Below the pieces are notes generated by a model. That model made no database searches. It saw only the letters and a program-made list of their open reading frames with translations, and was not told the DNA's origin. This document shows, one piece after another, positions 6,157 through 12,994 of a DNA stretch of 12,994 nucleotides. Source of the DNA: JAWLDB01 sp041686915 (GTDB taxonomy: Bacteria > Bacillota > UBA994 > UBA5500); the NCBI GenBank assembly GCA_041686915.1, contig JAWLDB010000060.1:1-12994 (forward strand), given 5' to 3'. Position numbers and translations under genes: made by a program. How positions within the stretch are numbered: the first letter of the stretch is position 1; each line of letters starts with the position of its first letter.

Positions 6157-7044
6157 ATGCAGATCAACAGACTAACACTTGACAACCTACCCGCTCTCTA
6201 CGCCTTCTGGCAAGAAATCGGCACAGACGTCCCCTTCTTCTATCCAGTAGATTTTGATACCTGGCGGAGCTGCCTGCTGGAGTTTAACCAGAGTTTTGAC
6301 GGGCTACAGCTTACCCCGCAAACAGAACAGTTGCTGGTGGCTTTTGAGGGCGACCAGGTTATCGGTTTCATCCAATTTGGCAAGCCCACCTTCGGCTGGG
6401 ATAGGAACGGCAAGCGGGTAGATAGCCCCGATAGTGGCGTGATCAGGCACTTTTACTTTGATAGAGAGCATCCTGCGGCGGGCGAAGCTTTGTTGCAGAT
6501 GGCCGTCCACAACCTGGCCCAGGCAGGAGAATTGCATGCCTTCTTTCAGGCGCATGGCATGAGCTGCAACGCCTGGCATGGCAAACTGCATCCTGCGCAC
6601 AGCTACATAGAAGATGTACTGCTTAGGCACGGTTTTGCAGTGGATCAGGAAAACCCTTTCTATACCGCGGAGCTCAGCTCTTTGGTACAAGGCCTTGGTC
6701 AAGACCTAACCGTCACTCTCACTGAAGACAAAATGACCAGCCAGCACTTCGCGGCCTGGCATGATGGTAAGCAGGTAGGCACGGCAATCATGCATCCCAT
6801 GGACAAGTTGACCGGAAGGCTTACCCGCGACGTCGTATACATGCGTTGGATTGGGATCAATAAGGAGTTGCGTGGAAAAGGCCTCGGAAGCCAGTTCATG
6901 GGACAGCTGGCCCAACACTATTTGACGCAAGGCTATAGCACCTTGCATCTCGACACGGCCAGCACCAATTTAGGCGCTCAGCGGTTCTATGAACGCCATG
7001 GCTTCGGTTACCTTGGGAGCACAAGGAGTTACGTGCGCCGATAG
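6157..7044 (+). CDS. GNAT family N-acetyltransferase with two tandem GNAT-like domains
   Basis: A 295-residue protein. The C-terminal half (about 184-295) is a clear GNAT domain: motif A is YMRWIGINKELRGKGLGSQF (228-247), with the RGKGLG pyrophosphate loop binding acetyl-CoA, followed by LHLDTASTNLGAQRFYERHGF (263-283), the usual motif B. The N-terminal half (1-175) has a GNAT-like layout (LLVAFEGDQVIGFIQFG 59-75; YIEDVLLRHGF 150-160) but no R/QxxGxG/A loop, so it is probably a degenerate copy with a structural or substrate role. Double-domain GNATs include mycothiol synthase and several antibiotic acetyltransferases; the substrate here is unknown. ATG 6157 has AAAGGAG 7 nt upstream. Single-gene unit. 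Confidence 0.85.
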   Translation: MQINRLTLDNLPALYAFWQEIGTDVPFFYPVDFDTWRSCLLEFNQSFDGLQLTPQTEQLLVAFEGDQVIGFIQFGKPTFGWDRNGKRVDSPDSGVIRHFYFDREHPAAGEALLQMAVHNLAQAGELHAFFQAHGMSCNAWHGKLHPAHSYIEDVLLRHGFAVDQENPFYTAELSSLVQGLGQDLTVTLTEDKMTSQHFAAWHDGKQVGTAIMHPMDKLTGRLTRDVVYMRWIGINKELRGKGLGSQFMGQLAQHYLTQGYSTLHLDTASTNLGAQRFYERHGFGYLGSTRSYVRR

Positions 7045-7059
7045 CAGCATAGGGACATC

Positions 7060-7087
7060 AAAACGCGGGTCGCATAACCCGCGTTTA
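7060..7087. terminator. Bidirectional terminator between converging GNAT and transporter genes
   Basis: Arms AAACGCGGGT (7061-7070) and ACCCGCGTTT (7077-7086) form a 10-bp stem with a 6-nt loop. T-rich ends on both strands (TTT on plus, TTTT on minus) and a position between two stop codons 45 nt apart indicate use in both directions. Confidence 0.85.
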
Positions 7088-7089
7088 CT

Positions 7090-7932
7090 CTACCTCTGGA
7101 AAAAACTCACGAGCCCGAAGGCAGCTACAGCTAGTGCTACACCCAGCCAGCTCATCGCCGGCAGTTCATCGTTGAAAAAGACCTTACCACCTAAGGCGCG
7201 CAACACAACTGCGGAGGTGGATAGCGCGGCTACGAGCCCTGCCGGACCACCAGAGAGAGCTTTGGCAAAGAAGATCATACCAAGGGCAGAGACTGCCCCA
7301 TCAGCTGCGCCCAGCCAAAACGGACGGGTGAACTTGCGCTGGCGTCGCCTGAGGAACCAAAGCGAGGTAAAGATGAAGCTAAAGAAATAGGACCAAACCA
7401 GGCCAACGGCCCCGTCATTTTTCAGGGTCACGGCGTGATCAAGCACCAGGGTTTCACCGCTGGAACCAGCTGCTCCGAGCAAGGCCAGAATGAACCACAT
7501 CCAAGCAGAGGACTTGTTCTTACCACCCCGATAGCATTGCACCAAGGCCATGCCGCCTGTGGCCAGAGCAACCGCTACCCATTGCCAAAAGCTTAGCCGC
7601 TCTCCAAACAACAGTAGTGCGAGGAGAGGCGTCAGGATGGAATGGCTGCCAGCGATAGCTGCCACCGGGCCTACGGGGCCGGCACGCAACGCCAGGAGAA
7701 TGGCTACGCAATTCAACATGGAAAACAAAGACATAGCCAGGCCACTTACTACTAAGGGTAGGTTTAATCCAGGCATCCGTCGTCCGTAGACGGCCAGAAG
7801 CAGGGCAAAACCGGCTAGAAAGGTTCCTGGGAGCAGGCGGTCGGTAGGGGTGTGCTCGCGCATCGCCAGCTTGTTGACCATGCTGGAGCTGGCAAAGAGC
7901 ACTGACGCAACCAGCGTATAGACAATCCACAC
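7090..7932 (-). CDS. EamA/DMT-type transporter (downstream paralogue)
   Basis: An integral membrane protein of about 280 residues with about ten predicted hydrophobic helices, arranged as two EamA-like repeats of about 140 residues each. These drug/metabolite transporters usually export amino acids, nucleosides or similar small molecules. Landmarks are LLLFGERLSFWQWVAVALA at the end of the first repeat, GSSGETLVLDHA opening the second, and KVFFNDELPAMSWLGVALA near the C-terminus. Start: the frame reaches TTG 7938, only 4 nt from GGAGG (7943-7947). GTG 7932, 10 nt away, gives MWIVYTLVAS..., which aligns with the MWILMALLSA... start of the upstream paralogue, so I choose GTG. Last gene of the minus-strand run, closed by the shared terminator. 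Confidence 0.88.
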   Translation of the reverse strand: MWIVYTLVASVLFASSSMVNKLAMREHTPTDRLLPGTFLAGFALLLAVYGRRMPGLNLPLVVSGLAMSLFSMLNCVAILLALRAGPVGPVAAIAGSHSILTPLLALLLFGERLSFWQWVAVALATGGMALVQCYRGGKNKSSAWMWFILALLGAAGSSGETLVLDHAVTLKNDGAVGLVWSYFFSFIFTSLWFLRRRQRKFTRPFWLGAADGAVSALGMIFFAKALSGGPAGLVAALSTSAVVLRALGGKVFFNDELPAMSWLGVALAVAAFGLVSFFQR

Positions 7933-8024
7933 TGCCAAAGCACCTCCCCCAGGTTTGTTCCGAGCATACGCTCTTACTTACCATTCCCGGAGAACATGCA
8001 ACACAATACTTCGATTAGCCCCCG

Positions 8025-8876
8025 CTAGATGCGAACCAGAATGAAGGCGGCAAATAGCAGCCCGAAACCTATCCATTGCTGCCGCCCGGCCTTATCACCA
8101 AAGAAAACTATACCGCCTATCGCCCTGAACAACACAGCGGCAGTGGCGACGGTGGCTACCAAAGAGGCCGGTCCCAACGCCAGCGCCAAGCCAAAGGCCA
8201 TCATACCAAATCCGGTCAATACCCCATCAATGCTGCCGAACAAGGACGAACGCAAGTTTAGCTTGACCTGATACCGAAAGACCAAAAAGAAACAGACCAG
8301 GCTAGCAATAAAGTACTCCCAGAGAAGGGACAAGTGCGCCCCGGAACTGATAGCTGTCGCCTGCTTAAGAGCCAAGGTCTCACCACTAGAACCAATCGCT
8401 GAAAGCAAAGCCAGCCAAAACCAGCGATAGCCACTCTCTGCCGACTTGAACCCACCCCTGCGCAAGCTTTCACTGATGCCGAACACGAGGAAAAGACCTA
8501 TCACTGCCATCAGTACTGCCAACCATTGCCGCTCCGTAAGCTGCTCGCCTAGCAGAATGTTGGCCATCACCGCTGTAATTACGCAGTGACTGCCGGCTAC
8601 TACGGACACCAGACCGACTTCACCGCAGCGCAGGGCCATCAGCAGCGAAAAGGCATTGAGCAGCGAGAAAAACGCAAGTATTGCTCCGCTCAAAATGTAG
8701 CGGATATCCCATAGTTCAGCGCTGTGCTGGTAGCAAAGCGCTACGACCAGGAAACCTGCTGTATACGTCGCTGGCAGCACCTCCAAAGTACGGTAGCCCC
8801 AGTTGACAGCCAACTTGTCGACAAGACTGGCAGCCGCCCAAAGCAAAGCGGATAGCAGAGCCATTAGAATCCACAA
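8025..8876 (-). CDS. EamA/DMT-type transporter (upstream paralogue)
   Basis: A 283-residue membrane protein with about ten hydrophobic helices and two EamA-like repeats. It is clearly paralogous to the next gene downstream: GSSGETLALKQA against GSSGETLVLDHA, DGVLTGFGMMAFGLALALGP against DGAVSALGMIFFAKALSGGP, LLGEQLTERQWLAVLMA against LFGERLSFWQWVAVALA. The pair lies 92 nt apart in the same orientation and probably arose by tandem duplication, then diverged considerably. The start is TTG 8874-8876, with GAGGGGGTG (8885-8893) 8 nt upstream; a nearby ATG in the leader is out of frame. Substrate is unknown; the gene may be co-transcribed with the VOC gene 58 nt upstream. Two similar DMT proteins could work as a heteromeric pair or carry different substrates; sequence alone does not tell. 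Confidence 0.88.
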   Translation of the reverse strand: MWILMALLSALLWAAASLVDKLAVNWGYRTLEVLPATYTAGFLVVALCYQHSAELWDIRYILSGAILAFFSLLNAFSLLMALRCGEVGLVSVVAGSHCVITAVMANILLGEQLTERQWLAVLMAVIGLFLVFGISESLRRGGFKSAESGYRWFWLALLSAIGSSGETLALKQATAISSGAHLSLLWEYFIASLVCFFLVFRYQVKLNLRSSLFGSIDGVLTGFGMMAFGLALALGPASLVATVATAAVLFRAIGGIVFFGDKAGRQQWIGFGLLFAAFILVRI

Positions 8877-8934
8877 AGGGCATTCACCCCCTCGTGAAAA
8901 CCTATGCTGCTATCCGCCCTAACTTGTCTATGCT

Positions 8935-9321
8935 TTATTTGCCAGCTGGCTGCACCAGTTCCACTCGCTCACCATCAGGCCCAAAGAAGAAAGCAATCTT
9001 GCGGCCATCCAGTACTGTCTGGGCTTCGGGCGGGACGAACTCCACGCCCTTGTCCTGCAAGTCCTGCATCATCTGATCCAGGTCGTCCACATACCACGCG
9101 AAGTGGTCATACCTGCCCCGCGCCGGACGCTCAGCTTTAGTGGCATCCTTGTAGCAGAGCAGCTCCAACACCGGTGCATCTGATCCCAGGAAGGCAATAT
9201 CCAGGCCCCGCCCGGTGTCCGGGTGCTGCTCCAGGCACTTTAGCCCCAGTGTCTTGGCGTAGAACTCGATCGACCGGTTCAAATCAGCGACTACCAACCC
9301 TACATGACTAAACCTAACCAT
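8935..9321 (-). CDS. VOC family protein (glyoxalase/bleomycin resistance-like)
   Basis: A 128-residue, single-module vicinal oxygen chelate protein made of two beta-alpha-beta-beta-beta units. The four metal-ligand positions of the fold are all present: H6 (SHVGLVV), E53 (VLELL), H73 (YDHFAW) and E121 (RVELVQP). Glyoxalase I, methylmalonyl-CoA epimerase, fosfomycin-modifying enzymes and dioxygenases share this layout, so the reaction is open; the short form and GLDIAFLGSD...LELL resemble glyoxalase I-like or epimerase-like members. The frame is open up to 9459 across the end of rsmF, but ATG 9321 has AAGGAGG (9330-9336) 8 nt upstream and starts at the fold's first strand. It begins 20 nt after the rsmF stop, so the two are very likely co-transcribed. 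Confidence 0.88.
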   Translation of the reverse strand: MVRFSHVGLVVADLNRSIEFYAKTLGLKCLEQHPDTGRGLDIAFLGSDAPVLELLCYKDATKAERPARGRYDHFAWYVDDLDQMMQDLQDKGVEFVPPEAQTVLDGRKIAFFFGPDGERVELVQPAGK

Positions 9322-9341
9322 CTTTTCTTCCTCCTTACTCT

Positions 9342-10703
9342 CTATAGCCATCTTAACCCTTTCGGATAATGATTCTTCAAGACACCGTTCGTAACCTTTC
9401 CCCAACCCAAGGGAAGGCCACTGACGGTGACAAGCGCCCAACCGTTCGGGAGATCGCACTGCAAGGTCTGACCATGCAGATATGCATCTACTTCCTTGCT
9501 GTCAGGCGCCAGGTCAAGCGTCCTCTGTGCCTGTTCCGCCGTTAGCCCTAAAGCAAGCGAGTGACTCGGCACAAACCTGCCTTTGCGCACCTCACCTAGC
9601 GGCCAACCTGATCGTAATAACTTCCATCCGCGAAACTCCGGAAGCTCCGCAGTTGGCAGCTGATACACATGGTCGCCAAAGCGAGCAAACGGTCCTGCCG
9701 GGACAAAGGTCAATGCGTCGGAGGCAAACTCCTGCAGTTCCTTGTCTACCTGAGCATAGAAGCCTGTAAGCGTGTCCGGAATGTTTCGGCCTACCGTGTC
9801 ACCTGCCTTATGAAATCGGGCCAGGAAATGCCCTTCTCCCCGCAAGCGATGAGGCCAAAGCCTGGCTACGTGCTTTAGATCAGGTAGATCAGCATCTCCA
9901 ATACCAGGCGCAAAGGTCTGATGCAGCCTCCCTGGCTGGAGCGACATATCCGGGTGCCTTTCCAGGAACGACTGCACGTTTGCTTCGTTCTCCTCAGTCG
10001 AAAATGTACAGGTAGAGAAAACCAGGCGACCGCCTGGGCGCAGCATAGTGTAGGCCGCGTCGAGCAACGAGCTTTGGGTAGCAGCGCAAGCAGAGACCCC
10101 TCCCTCGTTCCAATGGGTAATAGCCTCTGGATCCTTACGAAACATCCCCTCGCCCGAGCAAGGTGCATCAACTACGATACAATCGAAGACAGGGCCAAAC
10201 CGCTGAACTAGCTCTTCCGCCGAGGCAGAGCTGACCAAAGCTGACTTGATTCCACACCGCTCGATGTTCTCTGCCAACACCTTAGCGCGAACGGGATGCA
10301 CTTCATTGGCAACCAATAGTCCGCTATCCTGCATCAGTGCAGCCAGATGCGTAGACTTGCCCCCTGGAGCAGCGCAGAGGTCCAGCACCCATTCACCGGG
10401 CTCTGGAGCAGCCAATTCTGCCACAGCCATGGCACTCGGTTCCTGTAAATAGTAGGCACCGGCAGCGTGGAGTGGATGCTTGCCCGGACGGTCTTGTTCA
10501 TCGTAATAGAAGCCGCTGCTACACCATGGCACCGGCTCTAACTCGAAAGGTAGCAGTGACAGGCAACGTTCAACACCGCACTTCAAAGTATTGACCCTGA
10601 GCCCGTAGGTGCGCGGCTCGTCGTAGGAAGCAAAAAACTTGCTGGCGTCTTCACTCAGTTGCTGCTGCATACGTTGCTGAAATCCTATCGGTAGCTGTAC
10701 CAT
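9342..10703 (-). CDS. rsmF: RsmF-type 16S rRNA (cytosine-C5)-methyltransferase, NOL1/NOP2/Sun family
   Basis: A 453-residue protein. Motif I is VLDLCAAPGGKSTHLA (106-121), the SAM site. VDAPCSGEGMF (178-188) carries catalytic-site C182 and FSTCTFSTEENE (229-240) carries C232, the two-cysteine arrangement of RNA m5C methyltransferases. The C-terminal part (about 300-453) ends in GLPLGWGKVTNGVLKNHYPKGLR, typical of the extra domain of RsmF/YebU rather than RsmB. RsmF methylates cytosines in the decoding region of 16S rRNA (C1407 in E. coli, more sites in Thermus). Start: GTG 10712 lies inside the ribosome site, whereas ATG 10703 is 6 nt after AGGGGGTG (10710-10717). First gene of the rsmF-VOC-transporter run. 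Confidence is high for the family, moderate for the exact rRNA position. Confidence 0.92.
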   Translation of the reverse strand: MVQLPIGFQQRMQQQLSEDASKFFASYDEPRTYGLRVNTLKCGVERCLSLLPFELEPVPWCSSGFYYDEQDRPGKHPLHAAGAYYLQEPSAMAVAELAAPEPGEWVLDLCAAPGGKSTHLAALMQDSGLLVANEVHPVRAKVLAENIERCGIKSALVSSASAEELVQRFGPVFDCIVVDAPCSGEGMFRKDPEAITHWNEGGVSACAATQSSLLDAAYTMLRPGGRLVFSTCTFSTEENEANVQSFLERHPDMSLQPGRLHQTFAPGIGDADLPDLKHVARLWPHRLRGEGHFLARFHKAGDTVGRNIPDTLTGFYAQVDKELQEFASDALTFVPAGPFARFGDHVYQLPTAELPEFRGWKLLRSGWPLGEVRKGRFVPSHSLALGLTAEQAQRTLDLAPDSKEVDAYLHGQTLQCDLPNGWALVTVSGLPLGWGKVTNGVLKNHYPKGLRWL

Positions 10704-10776
10704 ACTGCACACCCCCTATCTAATCCTTGTGCAAAAGGCGGTCAACTAATGCTTTGACTTAAGTGCTACACATAAG

Positions 10777-10797
10777 AAAACGGCCTTACGGCCGTTT
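10777..10797 (-). terminator. Terminator of the GNAT gene, overlapping its stop codon
   Basis: On the minus strand AAACGGCC, a 4-nt loop and GGCCGTTT are followed by TTCTTATG. The stem is 8 bp. The TAA stop of the GNAT gene (10786-10788) lies in the loop, so the last three sense codons form the rising arm. Confidence 0.8.
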
Positions 10798-11280
10798 CCC
10801 CGCTTTATTCATTTCCACAAAGGGCAGGTTTTCCCCAAAGACAGGCAGCTCCAACTCGCGCCGCTTGGTGAAACCCTTGGAGCGGTAGAACTCGAGCGCA
10901 CCCTTATTATCCCGCTCTACAATTACCCAAAGGTGTTGGTCCGGCAGAGCAGCTTCCACTGCTGCCAGCAGTTGACTACCTACGCCCTTGCGCTGGCAGT
11001 CAGGCAGAACGTAAATGCGGGTTAGCTCATAGTCCCCAGTCGTCCGGGGGCGTGGCAGTACTTGCGCAAAGCCAATCACCCTTTGACCTTCCACTGCCGC
11101 AAAGAAGACGGCGCCATTACGCTGTAGACTGCGGAGCAGACTTTCCTCACTGTAAAACTCGGAAAGAATGTTTGCCCTGGTTTCGGGACGAATAATTCCC
11201 TCGTATGTTACATGCCAGGCAACATGCGCCACATGTTGAATTCCTTGAACATCGTTTGCCGTAGCCGGCCTGATTATCAT
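10786..11280 (-). CDS. GNAT family N-acetyltransferase, single domain
   Basis: A 164-residue protein covering one complete GNAT fold. The acetyl-CoA loop is in LTRIYVLPDCQRKGVGSQLL (86-105), with QRKGVG matching Q/RxxGxG/A; HLWVIVERDNKGALEFYRSKGF (116-137) is motif B. The N-terminus IIRPATANDVQGI is typical of this family, which includes amino acid, peptide-alpha-amine and antibiotic acetyltransferases; the C-terminal GENLPFVEMNK is common in YhfO- and spermidine-like members. The substrate is unknown. ATG 11280 has GGGAGG 12 nt upstream, a longer spacing than its neighbours, but no better start is seen. It is separate from the downstream rsmF by a terminator. Confidence 0.88.
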   Translation of the reverse strand: MIIRPATANDVQGIQHVAHVAWHVTYEGIIRPETRANILSEFYSEESLLRSLQRNGAVFFAAVEGQRVIGFAQVLPRPRTTGDYELTRIYVLPDCQRKGVGSQLLAAVEAALPDQHLWVIVERDNKGALEFYRSKGFTKRRELELPVFGENLPFVEMNKAGKRP

Positions 11281-11381
11281 GGTGTTTACTAGCCTCCCAG
11301 CTTCCTAAAAACAAGGTCTGATACGCGTATGATGTTTCTCTTCTGTAACAGCATTCTCCTGCCCGGCATGTGAAATATTTA
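11281..11381. other. Gap between D-aminoacylase and GNAT genes
   Basis: About 100 nt with the GNAT ribosome site (11293-11298) and a perfect 10-bp palindrome ATACGCGTAT (11321-11330). There is no clear terminator for the D-aminoacylase gene, so read-through into the GNAT gene is possible. Confidence 0.35.
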
Positions 11382-12941
11382 TTAACTGCGACGCAAAGCC
11401 TTGCCAGCCAGTGTACCAGTGTGCTTGCCGCCTTCTACTGCCAGCTGCCCGTTGACCAGCACGTGTTTTATTCCTGCTGCGTAGCGATGCGGGTCGACAA
11501 AGGTGGCTGTGTCACGGATGGTAGCCGGGTCAAAAATAGCGATATCTGCGTGACAACCAGGTCTGAGCAGACCACGATCCCATAGACAAAAACGTGCAGC
11601 AGCCAACCCGGTCATCTTACGCACAGCCTCTTCCAATGTAAGCACTTTGCGTTCGCGCACATAGTAACCGAGTACACGGGCAAAGGTCCCGTAGGCACGG
11701 GGATGCGGCTTACCACTGGAAAGCGGGCCCTCGGTAGCACGCAAGCCGGCGTCTGATCCGATCATTACCTGCGGATGCTGCATTACATACTCTACATCTT
11801 CCTCGCACATGGCGAAGCGCACCATGCCCACGTTGAAGTTATCATCCATCAGCAGCGCTAAGGCCGCTTCCATGGGCTCCTGTCCCATCATTTCACCAAT
11901 CTCAGCCACGTTCTTGCCTTCATACTGCTTATTGTGCGGCTTGCTGCAAGAAGCTACCAACACCCATTCCCAACGCCGTTCATTCTGCATTATCTCTTCG
12001 CGAATACGAGCACCTGTCTCCGAATCCAGCAGACGTTCACGCATCGCTTGCACGCCACCGGCATGCGCCCACTGCGGGATGATCACCTTCAGGCCGGTGC
12101 TGGTCGCGATGTACGGGTATTGGTCCATAGTGATATCTATGCCCTCGGCCCGCTTGCCGTCTACGTAGGCCAGGGATTCACGCACCATACCCCAATTAGC
12201 TTCTCCACAGACTTTGTGATGGGAGATATGCACCGGTATGCCTGATTTTTCGCCGATCTCGATCGTCTCCTGCATGGCATCCATCAGCCGATCGCCCTCG
12301 TTGCGCATATGCGTGGCATAGATGCCACCGTAACGGGCCACGACTTTGGCTATGGCGACCAACTCTTCGGTTGTGCAGTAGGAGCTGGGCGGATAGATTA
12401 GGCCACTGGTGAAGCCATAGGCTCCCTCCTGCATAGCTTGTTCAGCCAGGTCGCATATTTTGGCTAGTTCTTCCTCATTCGCAGGCCGGTTATCCATGCC
12501 CATTACCATTCGCCGCAAGTTACCGTGGCCAATCAGGGCGATGACGTTAACACCGACGCCCCGCTGCTCGAGCAGGTCCAGGTACTCACCCATGCCCTGC
12601 CAACTAACGCGTACTTCCGCCAGGTCCTCTTCATCCTCATCGCCTGCTGCCCTGGGAGCAGCTGAACTGCCACACTGTCCGATCACTTCGGTGGTTACGC
12701 CCTGGAAAATTTTGCTCTCAGCTTTTGGACTGATCAGCAGCGCTCCATCGGAATGGGAGTGTGAATCAATAAATCCAGGTGCAACTACCAATCCCTCTGC
12801 GTCAATAATGCGCTTTGCTTGGTCATTGCTTAACCTGCCCACTTCCACAATGCGGTCTCCGACTACAGCCACATCGCCATAGAACCAGGCATTTCCCGTA
12901 CCATCAACAATTTTCCCGTTCCGGATAATAAGGTCAAACAC
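11382..12941 (-). CDS. N-acyl-D-amino-acid deacylase (D-aminoacylase), amidohydrolase superfamily
   Basis: A 519-residue cytoplasmic enzyme hydrolysing N-acyl-D-amino acids to the free D-amino acid and an acid. Metal and catalytic positions match the family: HSHSD (61-65, ligands H61 and H63), C90 in IGQCGSS (the bridging cysteine that replaces the carbamylated lysine of other amidohydrolases), H211 (ATHMRNE), H241 or H242 (SHHK) and D397 (GSDAG). The small N- and C-terminal beta-sandwich portions are present (LIIRNGKIVDGTG 4-16; GCHADIAIFDP 462-472). Length is typical (480-530). The start is GTG 12939-12941 with GGAAGGGGG (12950-12958) 8 nt upstream. Some relatives act on dihydropyrimidines or N-acyl-D-glutamate, so the acyl-amino-acid preference is uncertain. 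Confidence 0.93.
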   Translation of the reverse strand: MFDLIIRNGKIVDGTGNAWFYGDVAVVGDRIVEVGRLSNDQAKRIIDAEGLVVAPGFIDSHSHSDGALLISPKAESKIFQGVTTEVIGQCGSSAAPRAAGDEDEEDLAEVRVSWQGMGEYLDLLEQRGVGVNVIALIGHGNLRRMVMGMDNRPANEEELAKICDLAEQAMQEGAYGFTSGLIYPPSSYCTTEELVAIAKVVARYGGIYATHMRNEGDRLMDAMQETIEIGEKSGIPVHISHHKVCGEANWGMVRESLAYVDGKRAEGIDITMDQYPYIATSTGLKVIIPQWAHAGGVQAMRERLLDSETGARIREEIMQNERRWEWVLVASCSKPHNKQYEGKNVAEIGEMMGQEPMEAALALLMDDNFNVGMVRFAMCEEDVEYVMQHPQVMIGSDAGLRATEGPLSSGKPHPRAYGTFARVLGYYVRERKVLTLEEAVRKMTGLAAARFCLWDRGLLRPGCHADIAIFDPATIRDTATFVDPHRYAAGIKHVLVNGQLAVEGGKHTGTLAGKALRRS

Positions 12942-12949
12942 TCGGCAAA

Positions 12950-12958
12950 CCCCCTTCC
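12950..12958 (-). promoter_or_regulatory. Ribosome binding site for the GTG start of the D-aminoacylase
   Basis: GGAAGGGGG on the minus strand, 8 nt before GTG 12941. No ATG lies nearby in frame, so this site decides the start. Confidence 0.65.
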
Positions 12959-12994
12959 TCTAATGGGATATTCATTCGTTAGTGCAAACAGACT

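Noticed and set aside
9322..9459. A 46-residue N-terminal extension of the VOC protein
   Set aside because: It overlaps the end of rsmF in another frame, is not VOC-like, and a perfect AAGGAGG stands before the internal ATG 9321.
9482..10452. Several open frames on the plus strand across rsmF
   Set aside because: They have no recognisable domains, lack ribosome sites, and mirror a well-supported gene on the other strand.
10717..10745. TTGACC and TAGATA with 17-nt spacing as the rsmF promoter on the minus strand
   Set aside because: Transcription would begin near 10710, cutting away the AGGGGGTG ribosome site at 10710-10717 needed for ATG 10703; the -10 is also only a 3 of 6 match.
11321..11330. 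Palindrome ATACGCGTAT as an operator
   Set aside because: It is a single 10-bp palindrome with no placed promoter and no second copy in the window; too short to claim a regulator.

Overview
This window reads as chromosomal DNA from a Gram-positive, low-to-middle-GC bacterium. A Firmicutes (Clostridia / Peptococcaceae-like) origin fits best. The support is purine-rich Shine-Dalgarno sites before almost every gene, frequent TTG and GTG starts, compact rho-independent terminators, a YtrA-like operator over a sigma-A-type promoter, a VanZ relic, and protein families common there (M32 carboxypeptidase, DUF5808-like membrane protein, VOC and GNAT proteins). Base composition looks close to half GC by eye. 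This assignment is inference; no rRNA or tRNA is present to anchor it.

Layout. 1-240: 3' end of a small membrane protein gene and its terminator. 285-1181 (minus): TIM-barrel sugar-isomerase-like protein, best started at a TTG with a strong ribosome site. 1323-1747: a promoter with an overlapping inverted-repeat operator, a 102-residue membrane protein with a DUF5808-like motif, and a terminator. 1732-1970 (minus): a broken VanZ-family gene that looks like empty intergenic DNA unless two frames are joined. 1987-2832 (minus): SAM methyltransferase. 3018-4541 (plus): M32 carboxypeptidase and terminator. 4583-4747: a composite repeat made of hairpins and two near-adjacent 27-bp direct copies. 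4775-5953 (minus): M20 amidohydrolase. 6157-7044 (plus): double-domain GNAT protein, ending at a terminator shared with the converging genes.

7090-10703 (minus) holds a probable transcription unit, read from right to left: RsmF-type rRNA m5C methyltransferase, VOC protein 20 nt later, then two tandem paralogous EamA/DMT transporters. 10786-11280 (minus): single-domain GNAT protein whose stop codon lies in the loop of its own terminator. 11382-12941 (minus): N-acyl-D-amino-acid deacylase.

Functionally this is mostly housekeeping and accessory metabolism. Three hydrolases (M32, M20, D-aminoacylase) point to use of peptides and N-acylated amino acids, and the two transporters could move small metabolites, but they are not one operon. 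I found no defence system, CRISPR array, prophage or intact mobile element. The observations most worth a second look are the composite repeat, the VanZ relic, and the operator-controlled small membrane protein. None of them amounts to a demonstrated new system.
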